From: Pseudobacteriovorax antillogorgiicola
Lineage (GTDB): Bacteria > Bdellovibrionota_B > Oligoflexia > Oligoflexales > Oligoflexaceae
DNA: 64,000 bases
Reading direction: 5' to 3'
Assembly: GCF_900177345.1 (NCBI RefSeq)
Contig: NZ_FWZT01000008.1
Span: 62,001 to 126,000 of the forward strand
In this document: positions 34,194 through 42,308 of the stretch, piece by piece
How positions within the stretch are numbered: the stretch's first letter is position 1
Layout of the letters: each line of letters starts with the position of its first letter
Notes under the pieces: model-generated
Seen by the model: the letters and a program-made list of their open reading frames with translations, nothing else
Told to the model about the DNA's origin: nothing
Database searches by the model: none
Translations under genes and position numbers: made by a program

Positions 34194-35168
34194 ATGAAAT
34201 GGAAGAAGGCTGTGATAGCAATTTTATTGGGTGGATCGAGCCTTGCCTGGGCTCAGTGGGACGAGAGTCAGGTGCAGGCTCTGAAAATGCCACAAAGTGG
34301 AGTCGTCAACGATCACTTGATCGTTGGAGGGCAGCCAGACGAGGATGATTTTAAGTCCTTTAAGTCATGGGGTGTGGTGCGGGTGATCAATCTACGAGTT
34401 CCTGGTGAAAAGAACTTTGTGGCAGAGGAAGAAGCATGGGCCAAATCCGCAGGTATGGAATACTTAAGCCTACCTGTTGCGGGAAAAGACATCAGCCTCG
34501 AACAAAGTTTGGCCTTGAAGAAGCTGTTGGGAGGCCAGAAAAAAACATTACTCCATTGTAGCAGTAGCAACCGGGTCGGTGCACTGCTGGCCATCAATCG
34601 ATTTTTATTTGAACCCATGTCAACGAAGGAAGCCTTGGCCTACGGCGAAAAACACGGCCTAAAATCCTTGGAAGAGATGACTAAGGGAGTGCTAAACGAC
34701 CCAGAGACCCAGGCATTGAAGAAGAAAATTACTGCTGGCAAAAAGCGGATCAAACAATATGGCATGAGCTTGAAGGGCAAACTGATGGACGGTATGAAAA
34801 AAGGCCCCGCTCAGGCGGTGCAAAGCTGTCAGCTAGCGGTAAAAGAGATGCGAGAGACGGGCAGTGAGAGAGTCGGACGCTCATCACTCAAGGTGCGAAA
34901 TCCAGAAAATTCACCTGAACCGGCGTTACAAGCGGTATTGAAGGAATGGCAAGACCGCAAGGTGGGAGCCGATGATTTTCAGTTGGTGGAAGATGGAAAG
35001 TCCATGATACTTGCGAAGCCGATATATATGCAGGGGCTTTGTGTCACTTGCCATGGGGCTAAGGTGTCTCCTGATATTGAGGCGCAGCTTAAGAAGCTAT
35101 ACCCTCAGGATCTTGCACGAGGTTATAAGGTGGGCGATTTTCGTGGGGTGTTTCATACGGAGATTTGA
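34194..35168 (+). CDS. Periplasmic DUF442-type phosphatase fused to a haem-binding DUF3365-like domain
   Basis: GGAGG sits before the ATG at 34194. Signal peptide to about residue 20 (SSLAWA). Residues about 30-160 form a tyrosine-phosphatase-like fold of the beta-lactamase-hydrolase/DUF442 kind with phosphate loop HCSSSNR (CxxxxR, one residue shorter than classical PTP, as in DUF442). The C-terminal 130 residues carry RVGRSSLKVRNPEN and the haem c site CVTCH, a Tll0287/DUF3365-like sensor domain. The fusion of phosphatase and c-type haem is unusual. Cytochrome maturation is required for export. Confidence 0.85.
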   Translation: MKWKKAVIAILLGGSSLAWAQWDESQVQALKMPQSGVVNDHLIVGGQPDEDDFKSFKSWGVVRVINLRVPGEKNFVAEEEAWAKSAGMEYLSLPVAGKDISLEQSLALKKLLGGQKKTLLHCSSSNRVGALLAINRFLFEPMSTKEALAYGEKHGLKSLEEMTKGVLNDPETQALKKKITAGKKRIKQYGMSLKGKLMDGMKKGPAQAVQSCQLAVKEMRETGSERVGRSSLKVRNPENSPEPALQAVLKEWQDRKVGADDFQLVEDGKSMILAKPIYMQGLCVTCHGAKVSPDIEAQLKKLYPQDLARGYKVGDFRGVFHTEI

Positions 35169-35172
35169 AAGA

Positions 35173-35191
35173 GGAGCCCATGGGGGGCTCC
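35173..35191. terminator. Hairpin between convergent genes
   Basis: GGAGCCC and GGGCTCC form a 7-bp GC-rich stem with a 5-base loop directly between the convergent ends of the genes at 35168 and 35197. T-tracts after it are short (ATTT one way, TCTTT the other), so it is a weak bidirectional terminator. Confidence 0.6.
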
Positions 35192-35196
35192 ATTTG

Positions 35197-36687
35197 CTAA
35201 AAGAACCAGGGGGCGAAGTAGTTGGTGTTGCCAGCACTTGATTGCATGATGACAGTCAATGGAATGGTGAGATCAGAGTTTGCATCTCCAGTGTAATCAA
35301 ATGTTCCAAAGACCAGTTTACCGTAGTAGCTGGTTGTGCTATCAGCTGCAATCACAAAGTCTACTACCGTATTCTCATAAACTGCGATCACTGTTCCTGG
35401 GGTAAAGTAGGCTGAAGCCGAGTTGTCAATGGCACTGTCCCCAGCAATCCGGGCATTGATCAGTGGAGCAACCGTTGTGGTCGGCTGTGATGCTCCCTCT
35501 GAAACACTTGCTGTCACGGCAACATCCGACTCCGCAAAGGTTATGGTGATCGTATCCGTATCATCGCTGCTGGCATTGCTGATCAGTGAAGAATCTTCCA
35601 AGGTCGAGGCAATACTACTTAGAGTTGTTGATACATCAGTGTCAAAAGTTACTGTGTCTAGCGTAGTACCATTGACGGATAGAGTGACAACATTGCTTTC
35701 TACTAAATCAGAATTGAACGTGAGAGTTACACCTTGGGTTGGGTCGTAAGTCAGCGGGCCTCGATCTAGTATGGAAACGTTTTGACTCTGGGCTGTGGAA
35801 ACCAGAATTCGCTGAGGATAGAGGGTTCCTGTATCGCGCGTGACAACAATCTGATTTGCTGTAGCTGACGTATTTGTAGCCGTGATACTACAGCCATTTG
35901 TGCATGTAGCAGCATCAGAAACTGTTACAGAAAACGCCGTGGTATCAAATGTAAGTGTTCGCGCCTGATCTGCTCCGAAGGTGGTGTCTTGGGAATACAA
36001 GGAAGGGGCTGGGGTGTCATCTGCTAGATTTGATGTCCAGCTGATCTCATCATAGCTTTCTCCCAAAACTGCAACCACTATGAAGGTATAGGTTGTACCA
36101 TTGCTCAAGTCTTTGATGAGGCACCTTTGGATTCCCTCACCATCTTGGTATTCAGACGTTGACTTGGTTAAAGAAAGGTTGTCGTCACCAATTTCGCTGG
36201 TGCTACTATCAGGATCGTAGCATGCTACTTTCGCATTTACGATGGACTGTGTTGAAGAATCCTGAAGATTGGTTGGGGTTTGGCTGGTAAGGAACAGACC
36301 ACTGTCGCATGATTCGTCTGAATTTACTGTAATTCCGAAAGCTGAGAAGAAGCCGTTGTTGTCTGAACAACGAGGAACCGATGCCTTGCGTAAGGTTGCT
36401 TCAACGCTATAATCGGCCGTGGGATATCCAGGGCGACTTGTCTCTTCAGCTGCTAATTGAGCGACTGATTTATTTGATACCATGAAGACGTCATAGCCTT
36501 GTAGTTCAGATTCAAAGTTCTGCGCATACCATCGCAACTCGATTTGGCTGTCACCTGTTACAGTTGTCAGGGCAATGGGTGGGGTGAGTTTATCGCGAGT
36601 GGATGTATCTGGGTTGGTGCCGTCGCCGTCGCAAGACAGAGAAAGCCCACAGAATAAGAGAAGGCTGCTAGCCCCTAGTTTTTTCAT
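35197..36687 (-). CDS. Lipoprotein with FN3-like N-terminus, paralogue of next gene
   Basis: Lipobox LSLSC, then acidic DGDGT. Residues 40-230 hold an FN3-like fold (ELRWYAQNFESELQGYDVF) with insertions and cysteine pairs, and YTFIVVAVLGES. The C-terminal 250 residues are Thr/Ser/Asp-rich beta repeats (TVTFDTDVSTTLSSIASTL) like those of adhesins or phage tail domains. It follows a paralogue 9 bases upstream, so both are co-transcribed. Likely cell-surface structural or adhesive. No enzyme motif. Confidence 0.8.
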   Translation of the reverse strand: MKKLGASSLLLFCGLSLSCDGDGTNPDTSTRDKLTPPIALTTVTGDSQIELRWYAQNFESELQGYDVFMVSNKSVAQLAAEETSRPGYPTADYSVEATLRKASVPRCSDNNGFFSAFGITVNSDESCDSGLFLTSQTPTNLQDSSTQSIVNAKVACYDPDSSTSEIGDDNLSLTKSTSEYQDGEGIQRCLIKDLSNGTTYTFIVVAVLGESYDEISWTSNLADDTPAPSLYSQDTTFGADQARTLTFDTTAFSVTVSDAATCTNGCSITATNTSATANQIVVTRDTGTLYPQRILVSTAQSQNVSILDRGPLTYDPTQGVTLTFNSDLVESNVVTLSVNGTTLDTVTFDTDVSTTLSSIASTLEDSSLISNASSDDTDTITITFAESDVAVTASVSEGASQPTTTVAPLINARIAGDSAIDNSASAYFTPGTVIAVYENTVVDFVIAADSTTSYYGKLVFGTFDYTGDANSDLTIPLTVIMQSSAGNTNYFAPWFF

Positions 36688-36696
36688 TGTTCACTC

Positions 36697-37995
36697 CTAT
36701 CGGCTTAAGACATTGGCGGTTTTAGAAACTAGAAGCTGGTAACTCATAGTACATGCATCACCGATCGTGGAACCGCATGTTAGTGAATCGACGAATAGCC
36801 AGTCATAGTAAAAATCACTTGCTGTTGGAGTAATGTCAGTGGGAGCATTAGCAACAACATAGATGTTTTTCTCATTAAGAATTACAGATTGTCCTGGGCT
36901 GCTAAAGCCGCCCTCCTGCTTGATTGCAGAAGCTGAAAAATTACCGATGGATGTAATCTCATCTATAGAATCAACAAACGTCGAATCGGTGAAGCCGTTT
37001 GCAAAATACCCTAATGGGCGAATCGATGCATTTTTCCCAGCAACGATGCTCAGGCTGGATGGCGATCCCGTGTAACGTTCGAACTGGAATGCGCCCGATG
37101 CAGAGGTAGAACCGAACTGGGAAGATGAAGCGGTATGAGTAAGATCGGTGCATGCCGCTGCCTCATCAGCAGTTTGGCTACAATTCGTAGTGCGGTAGGT
37201 GCGAATATCGGTGGGTAGTTGATAGCTGAACGTTCCTGTATCCATCGTGACGGTAAGTGTTCCCGAAGTATTCGTGTACTTAGGAGTGATGCACTCCACA
37301 TTACTAGAACTTTGAGAAATCTCAGCCCCACTATCTTGAACAGCAAAAACAAAGAAACAATACTGGCTACCAACTTCAAGGTAGTCGTTTACAGTGGTGC
37401 CCTCCGAACCAAAAATATAGCTCACAGTACCCACAGAAGTAATATCCGATGCTGATGTCTCGTTTGGAGTCACGCCCAGCCCTGTGCAAGAGCCATCTGT
37501 CAAGGTCTTGCAAGTTGGCAAAACAGCTTCTTTATTAGCCACCCGAATCTTATGATAGGGCAGTGCTGAGAACTTAGCTTCCGCTAGGTCAGCAGTATAA
37601 TCGGCTTCAGCATTATCAGCGACACCCGGCAGAACATAGTCGTTATCGGACTGGTAAGAAAAATAGGCGAGCTGGGTGCGCGCTTCAGCAACAGTATTAC
37701 CATCCGCGCTCAAAAGTTGGATGGGTTCACCTTCGGTGATACCCCAACTGGCTAAGGTTGTTGAATCGACCTTAGCGCCGTAGACATTGTAACCTTCAAA
37801 GTCATCTTCAAAGTTTGCGGTTTGCCATTGCAGCGTTACCTGGCCATTGCCGTTATCAATGAGTTTTAAGGCGCTCGCTGATTTTAAATCCTCCCGTGTG
37901 ATAACATCAGGATCGCTGGTATCGCTACAAGAGCTTAAAACTAGGGCCGCTACCAAAGGACCAGTCCTTGTCCAGTGATTGAGCATGGTGTTCAT
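36697..37995 (-). CDS. Lipoprotein with FN3-like N-terminus
   Basis: Lipobox LSSCS. Domain layout is parallel to the neighbour at 35197: a DPDVITREDLKSASAL segment matching its NPDTSTRDKLTPPIAL, then an FN3-like QVTLQWQTANFEDDFEGYNV, and YCFFVFAVQDS. The C-terminal half is different, beta-rich, with two cysteine pairs. GGAG lies before the ATG. First gene of the two-gene unit; a 109-bp inverted repeat lies just upstream. Confidence 0.8.
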   Translation of the reverse strand: MNTMLNHWTRTGPLVAALVLSSCSDTSDPDVITREDLKSASALKLIDNGNGQVTLQWQTANFEDDFEGYNVYGAKVDSTTLASWGITEGEPIQLLSADGNTVAEARTQLAYFSYQSDNDYVLPGVADNAEADYTADLAEAKFSALPYHKIRVANKEAVLPTCKTLTDGSCTGLGVTPNETSASDITSVGTVSYIFGSEGTTVNDYLEVGSQYCFFVFAVQDSGAEISQSSSNVECITPKYTNTSGTLTVTMDTGTFSYQLPTDIRTYRTTNCSQTADEAAACTDLTHTASSSQFGSTSASGAFQFERYTGSPSSLSIVAGKNASIRPLGYFANGFTDSTFVDSIDEITSIGNFSASAIKQEGGFSSPGQSVILNEKNIYVVANAPTDITPTASDFYYDWLFVDSLTCGSTIGDACTMSYQLLVSKTANVLSR

Positions 37996-38034
37996 GGGTT
38001 CTCCATAATAATTCTCAAATATAATAGTACTGAA

Positions 38035-38143
38035 GGGAGCATAAACTTCTGTAATGCATTATGCCTAAAAAATGCCAGTCCCTGCACGACTATTCTGTGT
38101 CTGCATATTTTTAGGCTAGTTCATTACGGAAGTTTATGCTCCC
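38035..38143. repeat. 109-bp long imperfect inverted repeat, possible miniature element
   Basis: Two arms of about 41 bases (38035-38075 and 38103-38143) are inverted copies: both ends read GGGAGCATAAACTTC inward, then TGTAATG versus CGTAATG, then GCCTAAAAA, separated by a 27-base loop. It would fold as one long hairpin. It lies between the end of the gene at 38163 and the start at 37995. There is no T-run after it, so a terminator is unlikely. No target-site duplication is obvious at the ends. No second copy in the window was noticed. Confidence 0.75.
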
Positions 38144-38162
38144 CATTTGATACACAATAACC

Positions 38163-38516
38163 CTACTGGTTGTGGTCAAAGCCTTCTTCTTCAAACTCTT
38201 CATAGCTCGGGCAAATTACATCCCAAAAAGCATTGAGGTCCTCCTCGGTCCACACCTCGCTCGCACGCTTCAGGTTGAACGAACTACTGGGCTCGCTCAT
38301 GTGTAGCAGAAGCTCGACCACGAGATCTTGCTCTTCCGTGAGATTATCTTGGCGATAAGCATTCATGATAATCTCAAAAAGCTCCGCGGGCTCCTTGTCT
38401 AGCTTAGCATCCTCAAAGCATGGGAATGTAAGGATGGTGGCCACAAACTCCTCGACATCGATTTTGACTTCTATGTCTTGATCCTTAGCCTCTTGGTCAT
38501 CAGGTGTGATGGTCAT
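38163..38516 (-). CDS. Small acidic protein of unknown function
   Basis: GGAG lies nine bases before the ATG at 38516, giving 117 residues; the frame stays open upstream to 38843 but that part has no convincing start or coding look. The protein is strongly acidic (EVKIDVEEF, SYEEFEEEGFDHNQ), all-helical by appearance, with no membrane segment and no family I recognise. It may be an adaptor or inhibitor. It is divergent from the potassium channel gene. Confidence 0.65.
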   Translation of the reverse strand: MTITPDDQEAKDQDIEVKIDVEEFVATILTFPCFEDAKLDKEPAELFEIIMNAYRQDNLTEEQDLVVELLLHMSEPSSSFNLKRASEVWTEEDLNAFWDVICPSYEEFEEEGFDHNQ

Positions 38517-38822
38517 AGGGGAACACTCCTTTTGAAGCATGTTTTTTTTGGTCTTCTCAACACGATAAACCTTATGGTTTGGATTTTCTAATATTTTCTC
38601 ACTTTGGCCTGAGCCTAAGAAAGCATCGCGTCCATTAAGTAAAAAAGTGAGTGAAAGCCTCGGAAACATTGATGGGTATAGGCTTGTGCTACCTTGGAGC
38701 GCAGAGCCTTTTGGCCTAGATCGAGGATAATCCTTGATTGACTTTTCAATTTTTAATATCCGGTTCATAATGGGATCGTTGGCCAGCCGTCCCTGCGAGT
38801 TTACTAGTATCCGAGGTTGTCG
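38517..38822. other. Divergent intergenic region
   Basis: 306 bases between the start of the acidic protein and the start of the potassium channel gene. The minus frame stays open across it but lacks a ribosome-binding site. No repeat or palindrome was noticed. Confidence 0.3.
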
Positions 38823-39257
38823 TTGCGAAATACTTTTCAGCACGTGTCTGTTTTTTACTCATCTCTATTTCGAGCTTTCACTAGGCGCCAAACCTTGGCC
38901 TTCGTCTTTTTAGGTAATGCCTTGCTCTTTCCCTTGGCTTTTCTATTTTACGGTGCGGAGCAAGAGGTGAATCCATTGGTAAGAGGCTATCCTGATGCCC
39001 TTTGGTGGGCTTTTGCTACGGTCACGACGGTTGGTTATGGAGATATAACGCCGGTGACCAATGCAGGGCGCTTGATTGGAGTTGTTTTGATGCTGGGTGG
39101 GGCGACCTGTTTTGTAGGATTTACGGCAGTGTTTGTGCCTACCTTTATGGCGGAGTTTACGCGAGATATTATTGAGTCAGAAGAGTCTAGTTTGGATTCT
39201 ATTGAGAAGCGCTTGATTCGGATTGAGCAGGAGTTGCGGCGTTTGAATCGGCGCTGA
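38823..39257 (+). CDS. Two-helix potassium channel
   Basis: TTG start with GAGG six bases upstream. A first helix (about residues 25-45), pore loop with the potassium filter TVGYGD in FATVTTVGYGDITP, and a second helix (LIGVVLMLGGATCFVGFTAVF) make a KcsA-like pore. The C-terminal 45 residues form an acidic/basic coiled coil (DSIEKRLIRIEQELRRL) for tetramer assembly. It resembles small Ion_trans_2 channels. No RCK gating domain. Confidence 0.88.
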   Translation: MRNTFQHVSVFYSSLFRAFTRRQTLAFVFLGNALLFPLAFLFYGAEQEVNPLVRGYPDALWWAFATVTTVGYGDITPVTNAGRLIGVVLMLGGATCFVGFTAVFVPTFMAEFTRDIIESEESSLDSIEKRLIRIEQELRRLNRR

Positions 39258-39399
39258 AGCTTGAGGTTGCCAAGATCAGCAGGGCTGAATCTAGATAAAA
39301 TAGTCCCAAACCTCCACTTGCCTTGAAACTAACTTAATTTTTGGGTAATCAAATCTTGGATAAGGGGAATTTTCTCAAGATTACCTATGAAAAGAAATT

Positions 39400-39804
39400 A
39401 TGTTAAAAATTCAATATTCAGGTGAGGTCAAGGCTATTGACCTTAACAAACTCTTTACCAAGTGCAACTGGGAAGCTTCCCAGAGATCCCTTGCAAGAAC
39501 GGAACAGTACTTAAGAACAGCAGCTAAATTGGTCGGGGCTTTCTACGACGGAGAACTTGTTGGCTTTGGTCGCTTGGGATTTGATGGGTATGTAGCAACT
39601 TTGAGTGATATCATTGTGAACCCGAGTTTCCGCAGGAGAAAAGTTGCATCGAATATGATGACAGAACTCATAGACCAAGCTCGTCAACTCGATGCAATTG
39701 CAGTCAGCCTGCTTGACCAAAGCTCCATCGAAGGTTTTTACGAGCAGTTTGGGTTTAAGGTAGTGAACCCGTGCCCAGGGCTTATGTTTAAGTCCATTAT
39801 GTGA
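39400..39804 (+). CDS. GNAT-family N-acetyltransferase
   Basis: 134 residues with the acetyl-CoA binding site RRRKVASNMM following the beta-strand IIVNPSF, and the C-terminal FYEQFGFKVV, all typical GNAT. The start ATG has an AAAAG-type weak site. The substrate cannot be inferred. The next gene starts 39 bases later on the same strand. Confidence 0.88.
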   Translation: MLKIQYSGEVKAIDLNKLFTKCNWEASQRSLARTEQYLRTAAKLVGAFYDGELVGFGRLGFDGYVATLSDIIVNPSFRRRKVASNMMTELIDQARQLDAIAVSLLDQSSIEGFYEQFGFKVVNPCPGLMFKSIM

Positions 39805-39843
39805 GTTGGGAGCTGGCTAGATGCCATAAGGAGATATACCTAA

Positions 39844-40431
39844 TTGTCAATAAATGATATTTCATTCATGAAGGCAGGAACTCCAAGACAGCGTTTAGCG
39901 TTCGCTGCCATAACATCATTAGGGATCTTAGAAAAACTTGAACCCCATAACGCAGTTCTGGCTGGAACAATTCCCATCGATGTGGATATCGAGGATAGCG
40001 ACCTTGATATCATCTGCGAAGCGAACGATCTGGATGACTTCAATACGCTGGTATTATCTTACTTCGGTGACTGCGATGAATTCACCTCTTACATGACCTC
40101 GACACGAGGCGTAAAGTCTTTTGTTGCTCGATTTGCCTTTAGTGGATTCGGCTTTGAAATCTTTGCTCAAAACTGCCCTATAGAAAGGCAATATGCGGTG
40201 GTCCATCTGCTCGTGGAGAGGCGACTATTGGAGATTGGTGGTGATACAGCTCGGGACGGAATCAGATCTCTAAAAGCAAGAGGCTTAAAGACTGAACCGG
40301 CTTTCGCTAAGTATTTTGGTATACCTGGAGACCCTTATGAAGAGCTTGTGAAACTTGTAGGTCTCTCAGATCGTGAGCTTGAGAAATTTGTTCAATCATC
40401 CATTGATGAACGTAGCTTTAACTCTCTTTGA
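39844..40431 (+). CDS. DUF4269 family, nucleotidyltransferase-like
   Basis: A TTG start with GGAG at ten bases, or the ATG at 39868. DUF4269 signatures seen: AVLAGTIPIDVDIEDSDLDI, which resembles the GxxDxD core of the nucleotidyltransferase fold, and the FEIFAQN, QYAVVHLLVE and IRSLKARGLKTEPAFA segments. About 195 residues is normal for the family, whose substrate is unknown. It overlaps the end of the convergent DUF2569 gene by 36 bases. Confidence 0.85.
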   Translation: MSINDISFMKAGTPRQRLAFAAITSLGILEKLEPHNAVLAGTIPIDVDIEDSDLDIICEANDLDDFNTLVLSYFGDCDEFTSYMTSTRGVKSFVARFAFSGFGFEIFAQNCPIERQYAVVHLLVERRLLEIGGDTARDGIRSLKARGLKTEPAFAKYFGIPGDPYEELVKLVGLSDRELEKFVQSSIDERSFNSL

Positions 40432-40893
40432 AACCAACATATATGAAATGCACAGCACGGCAAAGATTGGAGACAAGAGAGTCTTCACTAGATCTTTGAT
40501 TCCAAGGGTCTCACCAATGTCCACAGTCTGTGATGTGTAATAAATACCACCGAAGAGGATTAACTGGTTGAAAATAACCCAGCCAATGAAAAACTTTGGA
40601 AATATCGTTCTCTTTTTGAAAAAGAGCCACGCCACAACCAGACTGACAGCAAGTAATAAGAGATTCGTGCTAGTGAAAAGAATAGCGACTTGAGAGATTG
40701 CTGGATCAGAATCTTCTGATAGAAGTGCAGACCAAGTTTCAACACTGTACATATCTCGAAACTCTATGAGCATGGAGACTAGCTTAATCGGTGTCATGAC
40801 TATGCCAATACCGATTATCATCAGCCAACCTTCAAGACCCTGTACATCATTTTTTTCTTCTTTCAGTGGCGCGGTCTCGTTGAGATTATCCAA
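40396..40893 (-). CDS. DUF2569-family membrane protein
   Basis: Four hydrophobic segments in 165 residues, with LEGWLMIIGIGIVMTPIKL near the N-terminus and DLVKTLLSPIFAVLCISYML at the end, as in DUF2569. Function unknown. The overlap with the convergent gene at 39844 is 36 bases. Confidence 0.8.
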   Translation of the reverse strand: MDNLNETAPLKEEKNDVQGLEGWLMIIGIGIVMTPIKLVSMLIEFRDMYSVETWSALLSEDSDPAISQVAILFTSTNLLLLAVSLVVAWLFFKKRTIFPKFFIGWVIFNQLILFGGIYYTSQTVDIGETLGIKDLVKTLLSPIFAVLCISYMLVSKRVKATFING

Positions 40894-41061
40894 TATCCTA
40901 AGCCCTTATTTAACTATCCTAAAAGTATAGAGCATCGCTATTTTGACAGCATATGGCCTATACTGAGACATTTCTGTCAACAGATAATCAGCTAACATGC
41001 TCCGTTGTTGCATGGCTTGCGCCAAGAGTACGGCAAAAATCATCCTCAGGTACGTGACCCA

Positions 41062-41238
41062 TTAGGTCCCTAGATATTGCGAACGCCATTGACTACTGGC
41101 TTGGGAATTGTTGATCTTGGCTATTCCATCGGCGAGCTGTGCCAAATTTGTATTTTCATAGGCGAGACGGCATCGATATGTCAGAAGTTTTAAAGGTGTC
41201 CAAGGAGACGTAACAGAGTACTCTGTGTCTCCCGTCAT
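41062..41238 (-). CDS. Candidate small ORF or gene remnant, 58 residues
   Basis: ATG to TAA with an ordinary amino-acid mix (LLTYRCRLAYENTNLAQLAD) in a 390-base gap between the protease and the DUF2569 gene. No Shine-Dalgarno precedes the ATG. The same frame continues open beyond the TAA to about 40912, as if a longer gene had acquired a stop. The 5' part of the ORF overlaps a strong hairpin at 41204-41232 (GGAGAC and GTCTCC around ACAGAGTACTCTGT). No family recognised. Confidence 0.3.
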   Translation of the reverse strand: MTGDTEYSVTSPWTPLKLLTYRCRLAYENTNLAQLADGIAKINNSQASSQWRSQYLGT

Positions 41239-41283
41239 AAATTCGATTGCTATTCAAAACCAGACCAGCGCCTTAAACGAATC

Positions 41284-42219
41284 TCAAAGCATCTCCTCAA
41301 CCACTTCACGGGCAGCATCACTTAGCTCACCAGCCACCAGCTTCTCCAGAAAAAGCTCTTTGATCTTAGCCGCAGGAACTCCATAGGATAGTTCAGACCA
41401 GATTTCTTCGCTCTCTTCAGCGAGAATTGAGTCCAGGTAATCAGAGTTCTGAATCTCAGATTTTTTGGGAATCTTTCCAGTCCAAATAATACCGATCACC
41501 TGTCCTGATTCACGATCCACCATGGCAGACCCGGAGTCACCATGAGAAACATCGCAGCCATTGGCGAACGACCAGGTTTTGTAGCGGCCAGGGTTCAGTG
41601 AGTCGGGGTCATCCATCAGACGAAATTCGTCTGTTTTTGAAAACACTTTGCAATCACTATCCCAGTTGCCTACCATATCGCGCCTGCTATTATTTGCAGA
41701 TCCATAGCCAACTGTCAGAAGTTTTTGTCCCGGGTACAAAGGTAGATCGAAGGCAAAAGGAAGGGCGTAATTGGCCATAAGGCTTTCATCATCTTTGGCG
41801 ACTTTAATGGTTAATAATGCTAGATCGATACTAGGCCAGGAACCGATAAAGCTTGATGTGCGGTAGGACTTTCCCAATTGTTTAAATGCAATACTAGCGA
41901 ATGAGCATGCCCATGATGAAGGGCACACGTGGTTGTTGGTAGCAACTACATGCTGCCCTGCAAACTTACCGAGGTAGAATCCCGTGGCACCTCTTACATT
42001 AGCAGTGCCTTTAGCAACTCTCTCTAAACTTGCCAACTCCTTAAACTGACTTTCCTGAATAGGTTTCTTGCCCCATTCGCTTCCAATTTGGTAGCGGCTA
42101 TCATCGATCTGATCTGAGCCTGGTTCAATCAAGATCCCCGATCCAAGCATAGGAATAGGCTCGGATCGGAGGGCGGGAGTGGCAATAAAAGATAGCGCAA
42201 GTAGCCATGCAAACTTCAT
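41284..42219 (-). CDS. Secreted trypsin-like serine protease
   Basis: Signal peptide from the ATG at 42219 (AAGGAA upstream), cleaved near PALRSEP. The catalytic triad is visible: His in VVATNNHVC, Asp in SIDLALLTI, Ser in SHGDSGSAMV. Cysteine pairs are present around the His and the Ser loops. Length 311. A chymotrypsin-fold peptidase of family S1 type, periplasmic or secreted. Substrate specificity not deducible. Confidence 0.92.
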   Translation of the reverse strand: MKFAWLLALSFIATPALRSEPIPMLGSGILIEPGSDQIDDSRYQIGSEWGKKPIQESQFKELASLERVAKGTANVRGATGFYLGKFAGQHVVATNNHVCPSSWACSFASIAFKQLGKSYRTSSFIGSWPSIDLALLTIKVAKDDESLMANYALPFAFDLPLYPGQKLLTVGYGSANNSRRDMVGNWDSDCKVFSKTDEFRLMDDPDSLNPGRYKTWSFANGCDVSHGDSGSAMVDRESGQVIGIIWTGKIPKKSEIQNSDYLDSILAEESEEIWSELSYGVPAAKIKELFLEKLVAGELSDAAREVVEEML

Positions 42220-42308
42220 CTGAATTTCCTTTCGTTGTTTCTGAATGAACGTCAGGATATCAGGATGAGTGGCTGATGCCAATTGAGGATAATAATAAAA
42301 GCTATTCC

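Noticed and set aside
38035-38143. Integron attC site or ERIC element
   Set aside because: The arm ends do not match the attC core or ERIC sequence, and no cassette-type genes surround it.
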